Assembly (NCBI GenBank): GCA_002699585.1
Contig: PABP01000038.1
Location: forward strand, 248,001 to 312,000
Length of the DNA stretch: 64,000 bases
Source: Anaerolineaceae bacterium
Lineage (GTDB): Bacteria > Chloroflexota > Anaerolineae > Aggregatilineales > Phototrophicaceae
Reading direction: 5' to 3'
Positions 25,788-34,636 of this stretch are shown here, piece after piece. Within the stretch, counting starts at the first letter, position 1, and every line of letters starts with the position of its first letter. Under the pieces are notes generated by a model. The model saw only the letters and a list, made by a program, of their open reading frames with translations. It ran no database searches and had not been told where the DNA came from. The position numbers and the translations under genes were made by a program.

Positions 25788-27062
25788 CTAGCGACGGATG
25801 ACCGGGACCAGCAGCAGCAAAACAGCAATTACAGCCGCAACCGGCCATGCATCAGCCGCCAATGAGAGCACATCAGCGGGCAACAAGGCAGCCGTTACAG
25901 CGGTCGCCGCGCCACTGAGCAGCGCCACCATGACGCCAAACGCGGCCATTGCGCCACTGCGCGGCTGGGTCAGCAAGCCCGTCAATACCAGTGCCACACC
26001 TACCCCACCGATTAGCAAGGGCCAACCATTCGCCAGAGATATATCGCCCGGTTGCACCAGATAAAAAGCCACTGCTCCGACAGCGAGCAAGGTCATGCTG
26101 AGGAAGAAACTGCCACGCGCCCAACGATGCGTCGTCCACCAATGACTGAGCAAGCCAATACTGAGGACGCCTACCAGCGCGATCATCACCAGCATGGGAT
26201 CAATCTGAGGTGCAGTTTCATCAGCGGTGGTCGTGATGAAAGTCAACCAGGCCCCCAGGCCGATCAAGAGCAAGGCTGGCACAACGGAAGCGATTTGACC
26301 ACGCCGCAGCGAAAAGATCTCAGGATAGGCGATGGTCGCCCCCTGGCTGTAACCGGCGCTTATATAATCGGCATCCGCAGCCGGAACAGGCAGGGACTCG
26401 GTATAGTCATACTCATCAACGGGGACATATTCGCCCTGTTCAGCGAAGTCATATTCTTCGTCCGGGCCAAAGTCCTCATCGGTCTCATCAGATGTCAGTT
26501 GATCGAGGGAAGCAACCGCCGCCAATGCCGCCGACACATCGAAATCATCGACGGAAGAAAAATCGCGGCTGTCTACAGGCTCCGGCTCAGCAAGAGGTTC
26601 GACTTGCGCGTCATCTTCGGATGGTGCCCACTCCGAATGATCTTCTTCATCGGATGCATCATCACCAGTGAATTCCTCAGCCAATGGTTCTTCAGCGAGA
26701 GGTTCTTCAGCGAGAGGTTCTTCAACAAGCGCTTCTTCGACTGTGGCCTCTTCGACTGTGGCCTCTTCGACTGTGGCCTCTTCGACTGTGGCCTCTTCGA
26801 CTGTGGCCTCTTCTTCAACAGGTGCCTCTTCTTCGCTGATTTCCGTATCAGCTATAGGCTCGTCAAAGGACTCAGCCGCAGCAAGCTCGTCAGACGCCTC
26901 TAGCACCAGGTCCGGCGCTTTGGCCTCAAGCGATGATGGCTCAAGGGCTTCTTCAGCGACCTCAGGCGTATCCTCGGCTGCATACAACTCATCATCGAGC
27001 GATGCAGACGCTTCGTCTTCGGAATTATCCAGTTCGGGAGGTGTCAGGTTTTCGTCGTCCAT
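25788..27062 (-). CDS. Membrane protein with long acidic repeat N-terminus
   Basis: 424 aa from ATG 27062; a longer frame to 27149 has an implausible basic leader. The first 250 residues are extremely acidic and low-complexity, with tandem VEEAT and LAEEP pentapeptides (coded by 15-bp repeats at 26686-26820). Six to seven hydrophobic helices follow, starting at VVPALLLIGLGAWLTF and ending at AAVIAVLLLLVPVIRR. The family is not recognised. The acidic part is probably disordered and cytoplasmic or on the outside surface; the topology cannot be fixed. It lies upstream of the GT4 gene and may share its transcript. Confidence 0.6.
   Translation of the reverse strand: MDDENLTPPELDNSEDEASASLDDELYAAEDTPEVAEEALEPSSLEAKAPDLVLEASDELAAAESFDEPIADTEISEEEAPVEEEATVEEATVEEATVEEATVEEATVEEALVEEPLAEEPLAEEPLAEEFTGDDASDEEDHSEWAPSEDDAQVEPLAEPEPVDSRDFSSVDDFDVSAALAAVASLDQLTSDETDEDFGPDEEYDFAEQGEYVPVDEYDYTESLPVPAADADYISAGYSQGATIAYPEIFSLRRGQIASVVPALLLIGLGAWLTFITTTADETAPQIDPMLVMIALVGVLSIGLLSHWWTTHRWARGSFFLSMTLLAVGAVAFYLVQPGDISLANGWPLLIGGVGVALVLTGLLTQPRSGAMAAFGVMVALLSGAATAVTAALLPADVLSLAADAWPVAAVIAVLLLLVPVIRR
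26686..26820. repeat. 15-bp in-frame tandem repeats in the acidic membrane protein gene
   Basis: Nine 15-bp units: two copies of GGTTCTTCAGCGAGA and a variant (26686-26730), then five GCCTCTTCGACTGTG units (26731-26805, four identical) and one diverged copy. Each encodes five residues, so copy number changes would keep the frame. Confidence 0.9.
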
Positions 27063-27142
27063 GGTGCATATTGTGCGGTTTTTTTGCACCTTGCGCAAGT
27101 GCAGCCGATAGGCAGATTGCCAACGCGTCATACAAACCTTAA

Positions 27143-27171
27143 TTGACATTTTCGATACCCAGGCATATTAT
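27143..27171 (+). promoter_or_regulatory. Predicted promoter for the PadR operon
   Basis: TTGACA (27143-27148), exactly 17 nt, then TATTAT (27166-27171). Its position rules out in-frame starts before about 27178. Confidence 0.7.
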
Positions 27172-27217
27172 GTCGTTAAACGATGTATCGCTACCCGACA
27201 CATACAGGATGGATTTC

Positions 27218-27553
27218 ATGACACTAGCTGAATACTTACCGTTGAGAGAAGCCACTTTTTTTATCATGGTGTGCTTAGCGGATGACCCCAAACATGGTTA
27301 TGCCATTCTGAAGGAAGTCGAAACACTGAGCGATGGCCGTATCGTCTTGAGCACCGGCACACTTTACGGGGCTATCAAGCGGCTGCTGGCCCAGGGATGG
27401 ATTGAACGCATGGATACCGATGACACAGATGGGCGGGACAAGAAATCCTATTGCCTGACGGACCTGGGGCGACGCGTCCTGCAAGCGGAAAGCAATCGGC
27501 TGGCGCATATCGCCACACTCGGCCAGCGTGTTTTGAGCAGGAGCCAAAGCTAA
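27218..27553 (+). CDS. PadR-family transcriptional regulator
   Basis: 111 aa from ATG 27218, which has AGGATGG 5 nt upstream; ATG 27209 is the alternative. Winged-helix PadR domain: EATFFIMVCLADDPKHGYAILKE, STGTLYGAIKRLLAQGWIE and a C-terminal dimer helix. It probably represses the promoter at 27143 and its neighbour. The stop overlaps the next gene start (TAATG), the common PadR plus membrane-protein arrangement. Confidence 0.9.
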   Translation: MTLAEYLPLREATFFIMVCLADDPKHGYAILKEVETLSDGRIVLSTGTLYGAIKRLLAQGWIERMDTDDTDGRDKKSYCLTDLGRRVLQAESNRLAHIATLGQRVLSRSQS

Positions 27554-28164
27554 TGCGCCTAGTGACGACTTTTATCATGGGACTGTACGCATCCCTGCTC
27601 CACGCCTACCCGGCACCTTATTATGAGCAGTTCGGTGACGAAATGGCCGATGTCTTCGCGCAGCGGCTCAGTGAAGAGACTCGGCCAACAAAATGTTTTG
27701 CCATCACTTTGCGAGAATTTAGCGATTTAGGAGTGAATATCATGCGGGAACAATGGGCACATTATCAGGAACTCAAACAGACTAACCCGAAGGCCGCCCA
27801 GATCATGGCGACCAAGTTCATCTTCAGGACATTTAGTATTGTGTACGCTGCCTTCTTCCTTTGGATGTCGATCAAGCTATGGGAAAATGGCAGCTACTGG
27901 AATGGGTTGGTCACGCTGGTATTTGAGACCATTTTGCTGGTTGGCGTCCTGATTGGCTGGCGCTGGCAAGGCATCGGGGCCATCGTTACCCTGACAAGTG
28001 CCGTCACCCTGACTGTCATTACCATGATGGCACTCAACGTCATGGTCGAGAATATCATCATCAGCCTTCTGCTATCCCTGGTGTGGACGTTGCCCGGTTT
28101 TTGCTTCGGCCTCATGCTGCTGATGCTCAACCGCAACATACGTAAATCCAAGCGATTAGCATAG
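27553..28164 (+). CDS. Membrane protein paired with PadR
   Basis: 203 aa. A cytoplasmic N-terminal helical part (YPAPYYEQFGDEMADVFAQRL) resembles the permease-prefix regions often encoded next to PadR genes. Four hydrophobic helices follow (about 95-195), including LVTLVFETILLVGVLIGW and LPGFCFGLMLLML. No catalytic motif. Translationally coupled to PadR through TAATG. Function unknown. Confidence 0.65.
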   Translation: MRLVTTFIMGLYASLLHAYPAPYYEQFGDEMADVFAQRLSEETRPTKCFAITLREFSDLGVNIMREQWAHYQELKQTNPKAAQIMATKFIFRTFSIVYAAFFLWMSIKLWENGSYWNGLVTLVFETILLVGVLIGWRWQGIGAIVTLTSAVTLTVITMMALNVMVENIIISLLLSLVWTLPGFCFGLMLLMLNRNIRKSKRLA

Positions 28165-28186
28165 CGTAAAATAACCAGACTGAGGC

Positions 28187-28214
28187 TTGATCTGCTAGCG
28201 CCTATCGCTATAAT
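28187..28214 (+). promoter_or_regulatory. Strong promoter for tRNA-Cys
   Basis: TTGATC (28187-28192), 16 nt, then the perfect -10 TATAAT (28209-28214), 12 nt before the tRNA 5' end. Confidence 0.7.
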
Positions 28215-28226
28215 GGCTGTCTGTAT

Positions 28227-28297
28227 GGCGATGTGGCCGAGTGGCTAGGCAACGGTCTGCAAAACCGTTTACACCGGTTCGATTCCGGTCGTCGCCT
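28227..28297 (+). tRNA. tRNA-Cys (anticodon GCA)
   Basis: 71 nt. The acceptor stem GGCGATG pairs with CGTCGCC, with one G-T wobble. The anticodon stem ACGGT/ACCGT encloses CTGCAAA, giving anticodon GCA (28259-28261). The T arm CCGGTTCGATTCCGG is canonical. The discriminator base is T, as expected for tRNA-Cys, and CCA is not encoded. Confidence 0.95.
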
Positions 28298-28307
28298 CAA
28301 ACGAAAT

Positions 28308-28330
28308 GCCCTCATCACGAGGGCTTTTTT
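28308..28330 (+). terminator. Rho-independent terminator after tRNA-Cys
   Basis: Stem GCCCTC (28308-28313) / GAGGGC (28319-28324), loop ATCAC, then six T. Confidence 0.85.
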
Positions 28331-28350
28331 GTACCTGGATATGTTGGCTT

Positions 28351-28539
28351 ATGAATCCTAAACAGTCCAAACCCAAGCCGGAACTGTCAGATGCAATTAT
28401 CGGCAAACATCCGCCGAAGCCGCTGACGAATTACACGCTATCCACAGTTTGCCCGGCCTGTGGTCATGATACCTATAAGCTGGCGTGTAAAGTTCGCTGC
28501 AAACGCTGCGGATTTATGTGGGATTGCAGCGAACTATAA
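28351..28539 (+). CDS. Small zinc-ribbon protein
   Basis: 62 aa with six Cys. The arrangement CPAC, then about 12 residues, then CKRC, is a typical zinc ribbon. Hydrophilic, with a Pro/Lys-rich N-terminus and no other domain. Begins only 21 nt after the tRNA-Cys terminator and has no clear promoter or ribosome binding site, so it may depend on read-through. Its 3' end overlaps the convergent mazG gene by 6 bp. Function unknown. Confidence 0.6.
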   Translation: MNPKQSKPKPELSDAIIGKHPPKPLTNYTLSTVCPACGHDTYKLACKVRCKRCGFMWDCSEL

Positions 28540-29973
28540 GCCGTTTTCTTTGGCACGATTCCATATCGCATCCATCTCTTCTAAGGTCATTTCATTGAGG
28601 GCACGATTTTGGGCGGCAGCTTGTTTCTCGATGTAGGTAAAACGATTATAGAACTTCTGGTTGATGCTGCGCAGCAACGTTTCCGGGTCATCGACGCCCA
28701 GCCAACGCAGCCAATTGACCATTACAAAGATCAAATCGCCGATTTCCTGGGCCTTGTGCTCTGGATCAGTCGCCTCAAAGATTTCCTGCATTTCTTCTCT
28801 GAATTTGTCCTCAACGCCCGTCACATCTGGCCAATCAAAACCCACCTGAGCGACCTTATTCTGGAATTTGTGGGCGACCCACAATGCAGGCGCACCCATC
28901 GGGATGCTATCGAGCAAACCCTGCGCCGACTGACCGTTGTCGGCTTTTTCCGTTTTTTTGATGGCTTCCCAGTTACTAACCACCTGATTGGGGTCGCCAT
29001 CGACATCGACATTGCCCCACACATGCGGATGCCTGCGGATCATCTTACGATTGATGCGGTCCATAATATCCGTCATGTAGAATTCACCATCATCAACGGC
29101 AATCTGGGCATGGAGGACAATTTGCAGCAGCAAATCCCCTAGTTCCCCAGCAAGCTCCTGTGTTTCGCCCTTGTCGATGGTATCGAGCACTTCATAGGCT
29201 TCTTCAATCAAATAGGGGCGCAAGGACTCATGCGTCTGTTTGCGATCCCAGGGGCAGCCCTCTGGTGCACGCAAATGAGCGATAATTTCCTGAAAGGCCT
29301 CAAAGCTAGTGTATTCACCCAAAGCGGGGACGTAGAGCGTCGTCAAGTGATTGAGATGGTCGCTTTGGTCCATTTGGTGTAAGGCAACCTTCTCAACGAG
29401 GGCATCTTCACCCAACCCATGCACCAGCGTCACAGCGAACTCATCCGGGTACTGGTTCAGCAGTGTCAGTTTGACATCAGAAGCCATCGTCTGGTTAAAG
29501 ATTGAAGCGACCAGGGCCGGATATTGCGGATTAATTGGCGGATGGTGCATGGTCGCCAGCAGCATGCCATCGAAAACTTGCAGGCCATCAGTGGCATCGA
29601 TGCCGGCCTGATGCAGCACCGGCTCAATGAAGCTGACTCCATGCACGATTTCGACAGCCACATCGGACTGGGCCAGCAAAAGCTGAGTCGGCCCATCACC
29701 CACCATCGGATCACCCGGCACAGCGTAGACGACATCCCCTTGCTGGGCAGCAACAAGTAACTGCGCGACAATGGCATCGGCCACATCACTGATGTTGTTT
29801 TCCGAGTAGAGGTCATCAAAGTCGCGATACTGGCCATTGTTGGGCAGTTGATCCACACAGGGATAGTGACGGGTGCGCAAATAGACTGTCTCGGCGCTTT
29901 CTAAAATGTGCCATGCGCGGCGCGTGATGTCATCAACAGAGCCTGAACCCAGGCCAACGATTGTGATGCTCAT
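28534..29973 (-). CDS. mazG: Nucleoside triphosphate pyrophosphohydrolase MazG with N-terminal methylase-like domain
   Basis: 479 aa. Residues about 1-220 are a tetrapyrrole-methylase-like domain (MSITIVGLGSGSVDDITRRA, VYAVPGDPMVGDGP), as in the YabN type. The MazG domain follows: LRAPEGCPWDRKQTHESLRP, then EEAYEVLD and GELGDLLLQIVLHA, supplying the EExxE and ExxD metal ligands. A second, degenerate MazG repeat is near the C-terminus (EIGDLIFVMVNWLRW). It hydrolyses non-canonical NTPs. Monocistronic on the minus strand by position. Confidence 0.93.
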   Translation of the reverse strand: MSITIVGLGSGSVDDITRRAWHILESAETVYLRTRHYPCVDQLPNNGQYRDFDDLYSENNISDVADAIVAQLLVAAQQGDVVYAVPGDPMVGDGPTQLLLAQSDVAVEIVHGVSFIEPVLHQAGIDATDGLQVFDGMLLATMHHPPINPQYPALVASIFNQTMASDVKLTLLNQYPDEFAVTLVHGLGEDALVEKVALHQMDQSDHLNHLTTLYVPALGEYTSFEAFQEIIAHLRAPEGCPWDRKQTHESLRPYLIEEAYEVLDTIDKGETQELAGELGDLLLQIVLHAQIAVDDGEFYMTDIMDRINRKMIRRHPHVWGNVDVDGDPNQVVSNWEAIKKTEKADNGQSAQGLLDSIPMGAPALWVAHKFQNKVAQVGFDWPDVTGVEDKFREEMQEIFEATDPEHKAQEIGDLIFVMVNWLRWLGVDDPETLLRSINQKFYNRFTYIEKQAAAQNRALNEMTLEEMDAIWNRAKENGL

Positions 29974-30057
29974 AATGTGCTTTCTAGCTGTTTGTCTGAC
30001 CCCGCTATTGTAACGAGAGTCGCGGAGACTGCCTATTGCTGAATGCCCTATGGACGA

Positions 30058-31119
30058 TTATGCATACAGGCTGAGGCCGTCTAATTCCTCAAAGGCTTTG
30101 ATGGCACGTTCCGCCCGCAGCCAGCGGTCATCACGCAGCCAGTCCGGCGTCCAGGCATTGAGCAGAAATGCAATGCAGCGGCCAATCGACGCACGGTAAT
30201 CGTCCCAGCAGGCATCCCAGGTATAGTTTTTGACGCCGAGGCGCAACAGCGTGTCATAGTAGCGCTGGACGAGTCGTTTCTCCTGGAACTTGCGAATATT
30301 ATCCGGCGCAAAGCAGGCAATAAAATAGGCAAGGTCGGTCGTGCCCATGCCCAGCCGCCAATTCTGCCAATCCACGATTTTGACTTCACGCGGGGCATAC
30401 ATGAAATTGTTGGGATGTGTGTCCCGATGGATGAGAGTTACATCTTTGCCTGCCAGCAAGCGCTCGCGGAAGCTATGTGGCCATTTGCTGACAACGGCCT
30501 CCAGGACCTGCTGTTGACCCACGCCCAGACGGCCTAAATCAAGCATATGCGCCTTAAATGCCGCGTAACTAGCCTGATATGCTTCTAGCTGTTTATCGAG
30601 CGCCTCAGCGGTTGGCAGCTCGGCATGATCCGTCAGATGCGCATTGTTCCACCAGTAGGCATGTAGATGCCCCAACCCTTCCATGACTTTTTCGTAATGG
30701 AACTGTGACAACGGTTGGCCGTTGCGCGCCGGTTTGAAGTGCTCCGATATGTCGTCAAGGATGACAAAAGAATAGCCCGATTCCGGTTCATATTCAGCGA
30801 CATGACAGGGAATAACCGGAAAATCCTGGGGACGATAACGCTTGAACATTTGCGGCGCGATGTCCTGGTAAAAGCGTACTTCCTTCGCGCCCCATTCCGC
30901 ATTGGGCTTGTTGATCTTCATGAATATACGGCGCGGGGCGTTTTTCAGCGCGCGGACATCATCGTAATGTACAAGGAAGCTCCCACGTTCGCCCTCTTTG
31001 GTTTCGGCAGCCTCCAGCAAGCGTATAGTGGTTACTTGCTGTGTGTTGAGAATGCCGTGCTCTTTGAAGATCAGCGTTAGCAATTGGGGCGTTACTTCGT
31101 CTAGCCTTGTAAATAGCAT
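30058..31119 (-). CDS. Phosphotransferase (CHK/APH kinase-like fold) protein
   Basis: 353 aa from ATG 31119, the start of the conserved part; the frame is open to 31176. APH/CHK-type kinase motifs: the catalytic loop LIHRDTHPNNFMYAP (HxDx4N) and the metal-binding VKIVDWQNW. It resembles the ecdysteroid-kinase-like group by the DWQ motif. The substrate is not assignable, and it need not be an antibiotic. Isolated between mazG and the S9 gene. Confidence 0.75.
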   Translation of the reverse strand: MLFTRLDEVTPQLLTLIFKEHGILNTQQVTTIRLLEAAETKEGERGSFLVHYDDVRALKNAPRRIFMKINKPNAEWGAKEVRFYQDIAPQMFKRYRPQDFPVIPCHVAEYEPESGYSFVILDDISEHFKPARNGQPLSQFHYEKVMEGLGHLHAYWWNNAHLTDHAELPTAEALDKQLEAYQASYAAFKAHMLDLGRLGVGQQQVLEAVVSKWPHSFRERLLAGKDVTLIHRDTHPNNFMYAPREVKIVDWQNWRLGMGTTDLAYFIACFAPDNIRKFQEKRLVQRYYDTLLRLGVKNYTWDACWDDYRASIGRCIAFLLNAWTPDWLRDDRWLRAERAIKAFEELDGLSLYA

Positions 31120-31250
31120 AGCTGTCTCTTTCTGGCTGAGGTCTATTAGCGTGTCATCGCACATACATTTTGCCAAGTATACGAGATTCGGAAGGCTTTT
31201 GTGGTAAAACCCAACAAAGCGTATGACAAACGCAAAACAGGCGTTAACGC

Positions 31251-31281
31251 AAAACAGGCCCTATCAACATGATAGAGCCTG
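31251..31281 (-). terminator. Terminator at the end of the ribosomal protein block, after rpsI
   Basis: A 12-bp stem CAGGCCCTATCA (31255-31266) / TGATAGAGCCTG (31270-31281), with one wobble and a 3-nt loop, is followed on the minus strand by four U. Two copies of CGCAAAACAGGC lie just beyond (near 31231 and 31248). Confidence 0.8.
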
Positions 31282-31307
31282 CTAAGATGACCAAATAGAT
31301 GTTTGGC

Positions 31308-31703
31308 TTAACGCTTGGTGTAGGTCGGGGCCTTACGCGCACGCTTGAGACCTGGTTTCTTACGTTCCTTGACGCGAGCGTCACGGGTGAGGAAACCTTG
31401 AGCCTTCAGTGCAGGACGCATGCTTTCATCAACCTTCAGCAAAGCACGAGCAATGCCCAGTTTGATGGCATCGCGCTGGCCGGTGACACCGCCACCATTG
31501 ACGTGAATGCTCACATCATAGTTGCGTTCAGCACCAACGATCACCAGTGGCATAACCAGCCCCATCAGATCGCCTTCGCGCGGCATATAGTCTTCTGCCG
31601 GCTTATCGTTAATCACAATGTTGCCCTTACCGCCAGGGAACAACCGCACACGCGCAGTCGCGGCCTTACGGCGGCCAACACCTTCATAATACTGTGCAGA
31701 CAT
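31308..31703 (-). CDS. rpsI: 30S ribosomal protein S9
   Basis: 131 aa. Opens MSAQYYEGVGRRKAATARVRL and ends RARKAPTYTKR, the basic tail that reaches the P-site tRNA. Last gene of the minus-strand translation block, 20 bp after rplM, followed by a terminator. The rplM-rpsI pairing is conserved across bacteria. Confidence 0.97.
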   Translation of the reverse strand: MSAQYYEGVGRRKAATARVRLFPGGKGNIVINDKPAEDYMPREGDLMGLVMPLVIVGAERNYDVSIHVNGGGVTGQRDAIKLGIARALLKVDESMRPALKAQGFLTRDARVKERKKPGLKRARKAPTYTKR

Positions 31704-31723
31704 CGTAATATCGCTCCTGTCGC

Positions 31724-32167
31724 TTAGAATTCTAGAACTTCAGGTTTTTGCGCTTCGTGAGGATGATCCCCACCCGCATAAACCTTCAGTTTCTTCAACA
31801 TCTTGCGGCCTAGTGGGCCCTTCGGCAGCATGCCCTTAACGGCGAACCGAATCGCACGATCAGGATGCTTGGCCAACAATTCGCGTAGGCTTATCTTTGA
31901 CAAGCCACTCGGATAACCACTGTAACGATAGTAGAGCTTATCGTCCAAACGATTCCCGGTAACATGGATTTTCCCGCAGTTGATGACGATCACGTAATCA
32001 CCGCAATCCAGGTTATTAACATAGTTGGGTTTGTGCTTGCCCTTGAGCAGCGGCGCAATTCTTGACGCCAAGCGGCCCAGGGTTTGCCCCTGTGCATCGA
32101 CCACGTACCAACGCCGTTGAATATCATCGGGGGTGGTTACGACAGTCTTTTGAATCTGTACTTTCAT
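31724..32167 (-). CDS. rplM: 50S ribosomal protein L13
   Basis: 147 aa from ATG 32167, which has AGGA 8 nt upstream; a GTG one codon earlier is also in frame. Contains ADSGQTLGRLA-type RWYVVDAQGQTLGRLASRIA, GKHKPNYVNNLDCGDYVIVI and the C-terminal HPHEAQKPEVLEF. Follows truA by about 50 bp. Confidence 0.97.
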   Translation of the reverse strand: MKVQIQKTVVTTPDDIQRRWYVVDAQGQTLGRLASRIAPLLKGKHKPNYVNNLDCGDYVIVINCGKIHVTGNRLDDKLYYRYSGYPSGLSKISLRELLAKHPDRAIRFAVKGMLPKGPLGRKMLKKLKVYAGGDHPHEAQKPEVLEF

Positions 32168-32219
32168 CACTCTTTCCTTCAGATTTACTCAGAGCCGTGA
32201 CTCTTTTGACGATTCGTTT

Positions 32220-32996
32220 TCAATCTGTCTGTCTGCTGCTTTCTGCATTCGGGAATCCATCAGCGTAGCGAACAGCATCCAGATACAAACCATAGGGAGG
32301 GGCTAAACGCCCAGCTCGTGCCAGATCGGCACTTTTAAAGGCTGCTTCAAAATCCGCAACAGTGCGGAGAGCAAGCCCAACATCGACCAACATGCCGACA
32401 ATACGCCGGACCATGTGCTTCAAGAATGCGGTGGCTTCAATCGTATAGACCAAGCCCGTGCATGTTTGCTGCTGCGCCCACTCGGAAACAAATACGTTTC
32501 GTACGGTATTGTTGCCGATGGGCGGTTGGCCAAAAGTCGCAAAATCATGTTCACCCAACAACAGGCTGGCCGCGCGCTGCATCGCCTCTACATCGAGATC
32601 ACGCTGGAACTGCCATGCCCGCTTGATCAGCAAGGGGTTTGGCGCATCCCCAATGTGTATCCGATAATGATAGCGACGCGACTGCGCATCAAAGCGCGGG
32701 TGAAAGTCTGGTGCTTGCCCGATGACTTGTAATGCGATGTCATCCGGCAAACGCGCATTCAACGCCTTGAGCAGTGTCTGCGGATCGTGACGCCAATCGG
32801 CATCAAAGGCAATCACTTGCCCGACCGCATGAACACCAGTATCGGTACGCCCTGCACCCCAAACAGTCGTGGGTGTGCCCAGGATCGCCGCCAGGCTTTT
32901 TTCTAGCTCGCCTTGTATTGTCGGGACACCATCACGTTGCCGCTGGTATCCCTGGTAGGCAGAGCCGTCATAAGCCAGTAAGGCACGATACCGCAT
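32220..32996 (-). CDS. truA: tRNA pseudouridine synthase A
   Basis: 258 aa. Makes pseudouridine at tRNA positions 38-40. The catalytic Asp lies in GAGRTDTGVHAVGQV; other conserved blocks are YDGSAYQGYQRQ and FLKHMVRRIVGMLVDVG. Between rplQ and rplM, as in Firmicutes. 20 bp gap to rplQ. Confidence 0.96.
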   Translation of the reverse strand: MRYRALLAYDGSAYQGYQRQRDGVPTIQGELEKSLAAILGTPTTVWGAGRTDTGVHAVGQVIAFDADWRHDPQTLLKALNARLPDDIALQVIGQAPDFHPRFDAQSRRYHYRIHIGDAPNPLLIKRAWQFQRDLDVEAMQRAASLLLGEHDFATFGQPPIGNNTVRNVFVSEWAQQQTCTGLVYTIEATAFLKHMVRRIVGMLVDVGLALRTVADFEAAFKSADLARAGRLAPPYGLYLDAVRYADGFPNAESSRQTD

Positions 32997-33016
32997 GGCT
33001 GGCTGTTCGGCAGACG

Positions 33017-33421
33017 TTAGTCTTCTACGCCTTCGACCAGCTCTAGCAGCACCATCGGCGCATTGTCGCCTTTGCGTACACCCAGCTTATAAACGCGGGT
33101 GTAGCCGCCGTTGCGTTCAGCATAGCGTGGCGCAATTTCGTCGAACAGCTTCTGGACCATGACACGGTCGTTACCCAGGCGGCTGGCAGCAATACGACGC
33201 GCATGCACGGCGACAGCTTCGTCACCTTGTGCTTCTGCTTTGGCCAGGCCGCGCTTGGCGACGGTAATCAGGCGTTCGGCATAGGGGCGTACGAACTCAG
33301 CTTTGGTTTTCGTTGTTTTGATACGCCCATGGGTAAACAAGGCATAGGTCAGGTTTTTAGCCAGGGCCTTGCGATGTCCGCTACTGCGGTTGAGCTTTTT
33401 TCCACTAATACGATGACGCAT
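33017..33421 (-). CDS. rplQ: 50S ribosomal protein L17
   Basis: 134 aa. Starts MRHRISGKKLNRSSGHRKAL, followed by LFTHGRIKTTKTKAEFVRPY. A slightly extended C-terminus (VLLELVEGVED) is present. 47 bp after rpoA. Confidence 0.97.
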   Translation of the reverse strand: MRHRISGKKLNRSSGHRKALAKNLTYALFTHGRIKTTKTKAEFVRPYAERLITVAKRGLAKAEAQGDEAVAVHARRIAASRLGNDRVMVQKLFDEIAPRYAERNGGYTRVYKLGVRKGDNAPMVLLELVEGVED

Positions 33422-33468
33422 CGTTGCGTACTCCGTCCTAAGTCTTACTTGATTACTGAACTAGATGG

Positions 33469-34479
33469 CTACTCTTCTTCGCCCTCGTCGATGGGCCAGT
33501 AGCCTTTCTCGCTGAGCTTATCAGTTAGCTCATCGAGTGATTTTTCGCCAAAGTTACGAATGGCCAACATTGCATCCTGGCCACGCTGCAACATGTCGAT
33601 GACATCGCCCACGCTGGTGATACCCGTCCGCTTGAGCGAGTTGAACACACGCACGCTGAGGTCCAATTCTTCAATTGGCTTGTCATACAGCGGCGGGCGT
33701 TGTGTTTCTGCTGGCGGCGGTTCCTGCGGCTCGAAGTCGCTGAGCGAATCAGGATCAATACCACTGACGATGACCAGGTGGCGCATCAGAATCTGAGCAG
33801 CCTGACTCATCGCTTCTTCCGGGCGAATCGACCCATCGGTCCAGACTTCCAGCACCAGTTTGTCATAGTTGGTGCGCTGGCCGACGCGGGCACTTTCTAC
33901 TGTGAAGTTGGCACGACGAATCGGGCTAAAGATGGCATCAACCGGCAGCTCACCAATCGGCAAACGGCCACGATCTTCTGCTGGGCTAAAGCCGCGCCCT
34001 GCGCGCACTTCAAATTCCATTTCGATATGGGCATCGGGGGAATCAACCGTGAACAGATAGAGGTCCGGGTTGATGATCTGCACTTCAGGCGGGCACCAAA
34101 TATCGGATGCCAACACGGTGCCTTCACCACGATGATCCAGGCGTAGACGAGCACTTTCGCCTTCATGCAAAATCAGGCGCAACTGCTTGACCTGCAAAAT
34201 TAATTGGGTCATGTCTTCACGCACGCTCGGGATCGCGCTGAACTCGTGGTGCACGTCAGAAACGCGCACGCTGGTTACAGCGGCACCGGGCAGCGAAGAC
34301 AATAGTACACGACGCAGGGCGTTGCCCAGCGTCAAACCAAAGCCGCTTTCCAGCGGGCTAATGATGAAACGACCATAGTTCTGCGTTACCGCATTGGTTT
34401 CTACCTTGTGGGGCAGCACCATATTGCTGGTAATCTGATTGACATTGCTAGAACTTGACGTTGATGAGGGATAAACCAT
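33469..34479 (-). CDS. rpoA: DNA-directed RNA polymerase subunit alpha
   Basis: 336 aa. The N-terminal assembly domain contains PLESGFGLTLGNALRRVLLSS. The C-terminal domain has the helix-hairpin-helix LKRTGITSVGDVIDMLQRG and NFGEKSLDELTDKL that bind UP elements and regulators. A proline-rich linker (EPQEPPPAETQRPP) joins them. An unusual Ser/Asn-rich N-terminal extension (about 1-20) precedes the conserved part. rpsD, usual just upstream, is absent. Confidence 0.97.
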   Translation of the reverse strand: MVYPSSTSSSSNVNQITSNMVLPHKVETNAVTQNYGRFIISPLESGFGLTLGNALRRVLLSSLPGAAVTSVRVSDVHHEFSAIPSVREDMTQLILQVKQLRLILHEGESARLRLDHRGEGTVLASDIWCPPEVQIINPDLYLFTVDSPDAHIEMEFEVRAGRGFSPAEDRGRLPIGELPVDAIFSPIRRANFTVESARVGQRTNYDKLVLEVWTDGSIRPEEAMSQAAQILMRHLVIVSGIDPDSLSDFEPQEPPPAETQRPPLYDKPIEELDLSVRVFNSLKRTGITSVGDVIDMLQRGQDAMLAIRNFGEKSLDELTDKLSEKGYWPIDEGEEE

Positions 34480-34636
34480 GTATGTCGGTTCTCCTAATAC
34501 TTATCCGCAACACTCACATGCGACACTACACCGCTTACGAAGGACTTATCTCTGACTATCAAAAATAGCGACTGACCTTTACAGGCCGAATGTCGCTGAT
34601 GTACTCCTGTGTGACAGTCGATAGCAGAGATCGAAA
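34480..34636. other. rpsK-rpoA spacer with inverted repeat, no rpsD
   Basis: 157 bp, too small for rpsD. It contains an AGCGAC (about 34567) / GTCGCT inverted repeat. No promoter was confidently found. Confidence 0.4.

Noticed and set aside
26573-26818. Minus-strand 81-aa frame of repeated Lys/Gln/Ser/Arg
   Set aside because: A shifted-frame reading of the same 15-bp repeats.
26686-26820. CRISPR-like array
   Set aside because: The units are 15 bp, contiguous and in frame with a protein; there are no spacers.
26052-26903. Plus-strand 283-aa frame rich in repeated Phe/Asp units
   Set aside because: It mirrors the acidic repeat of the minus-strand membrane protein and has no coding signature.
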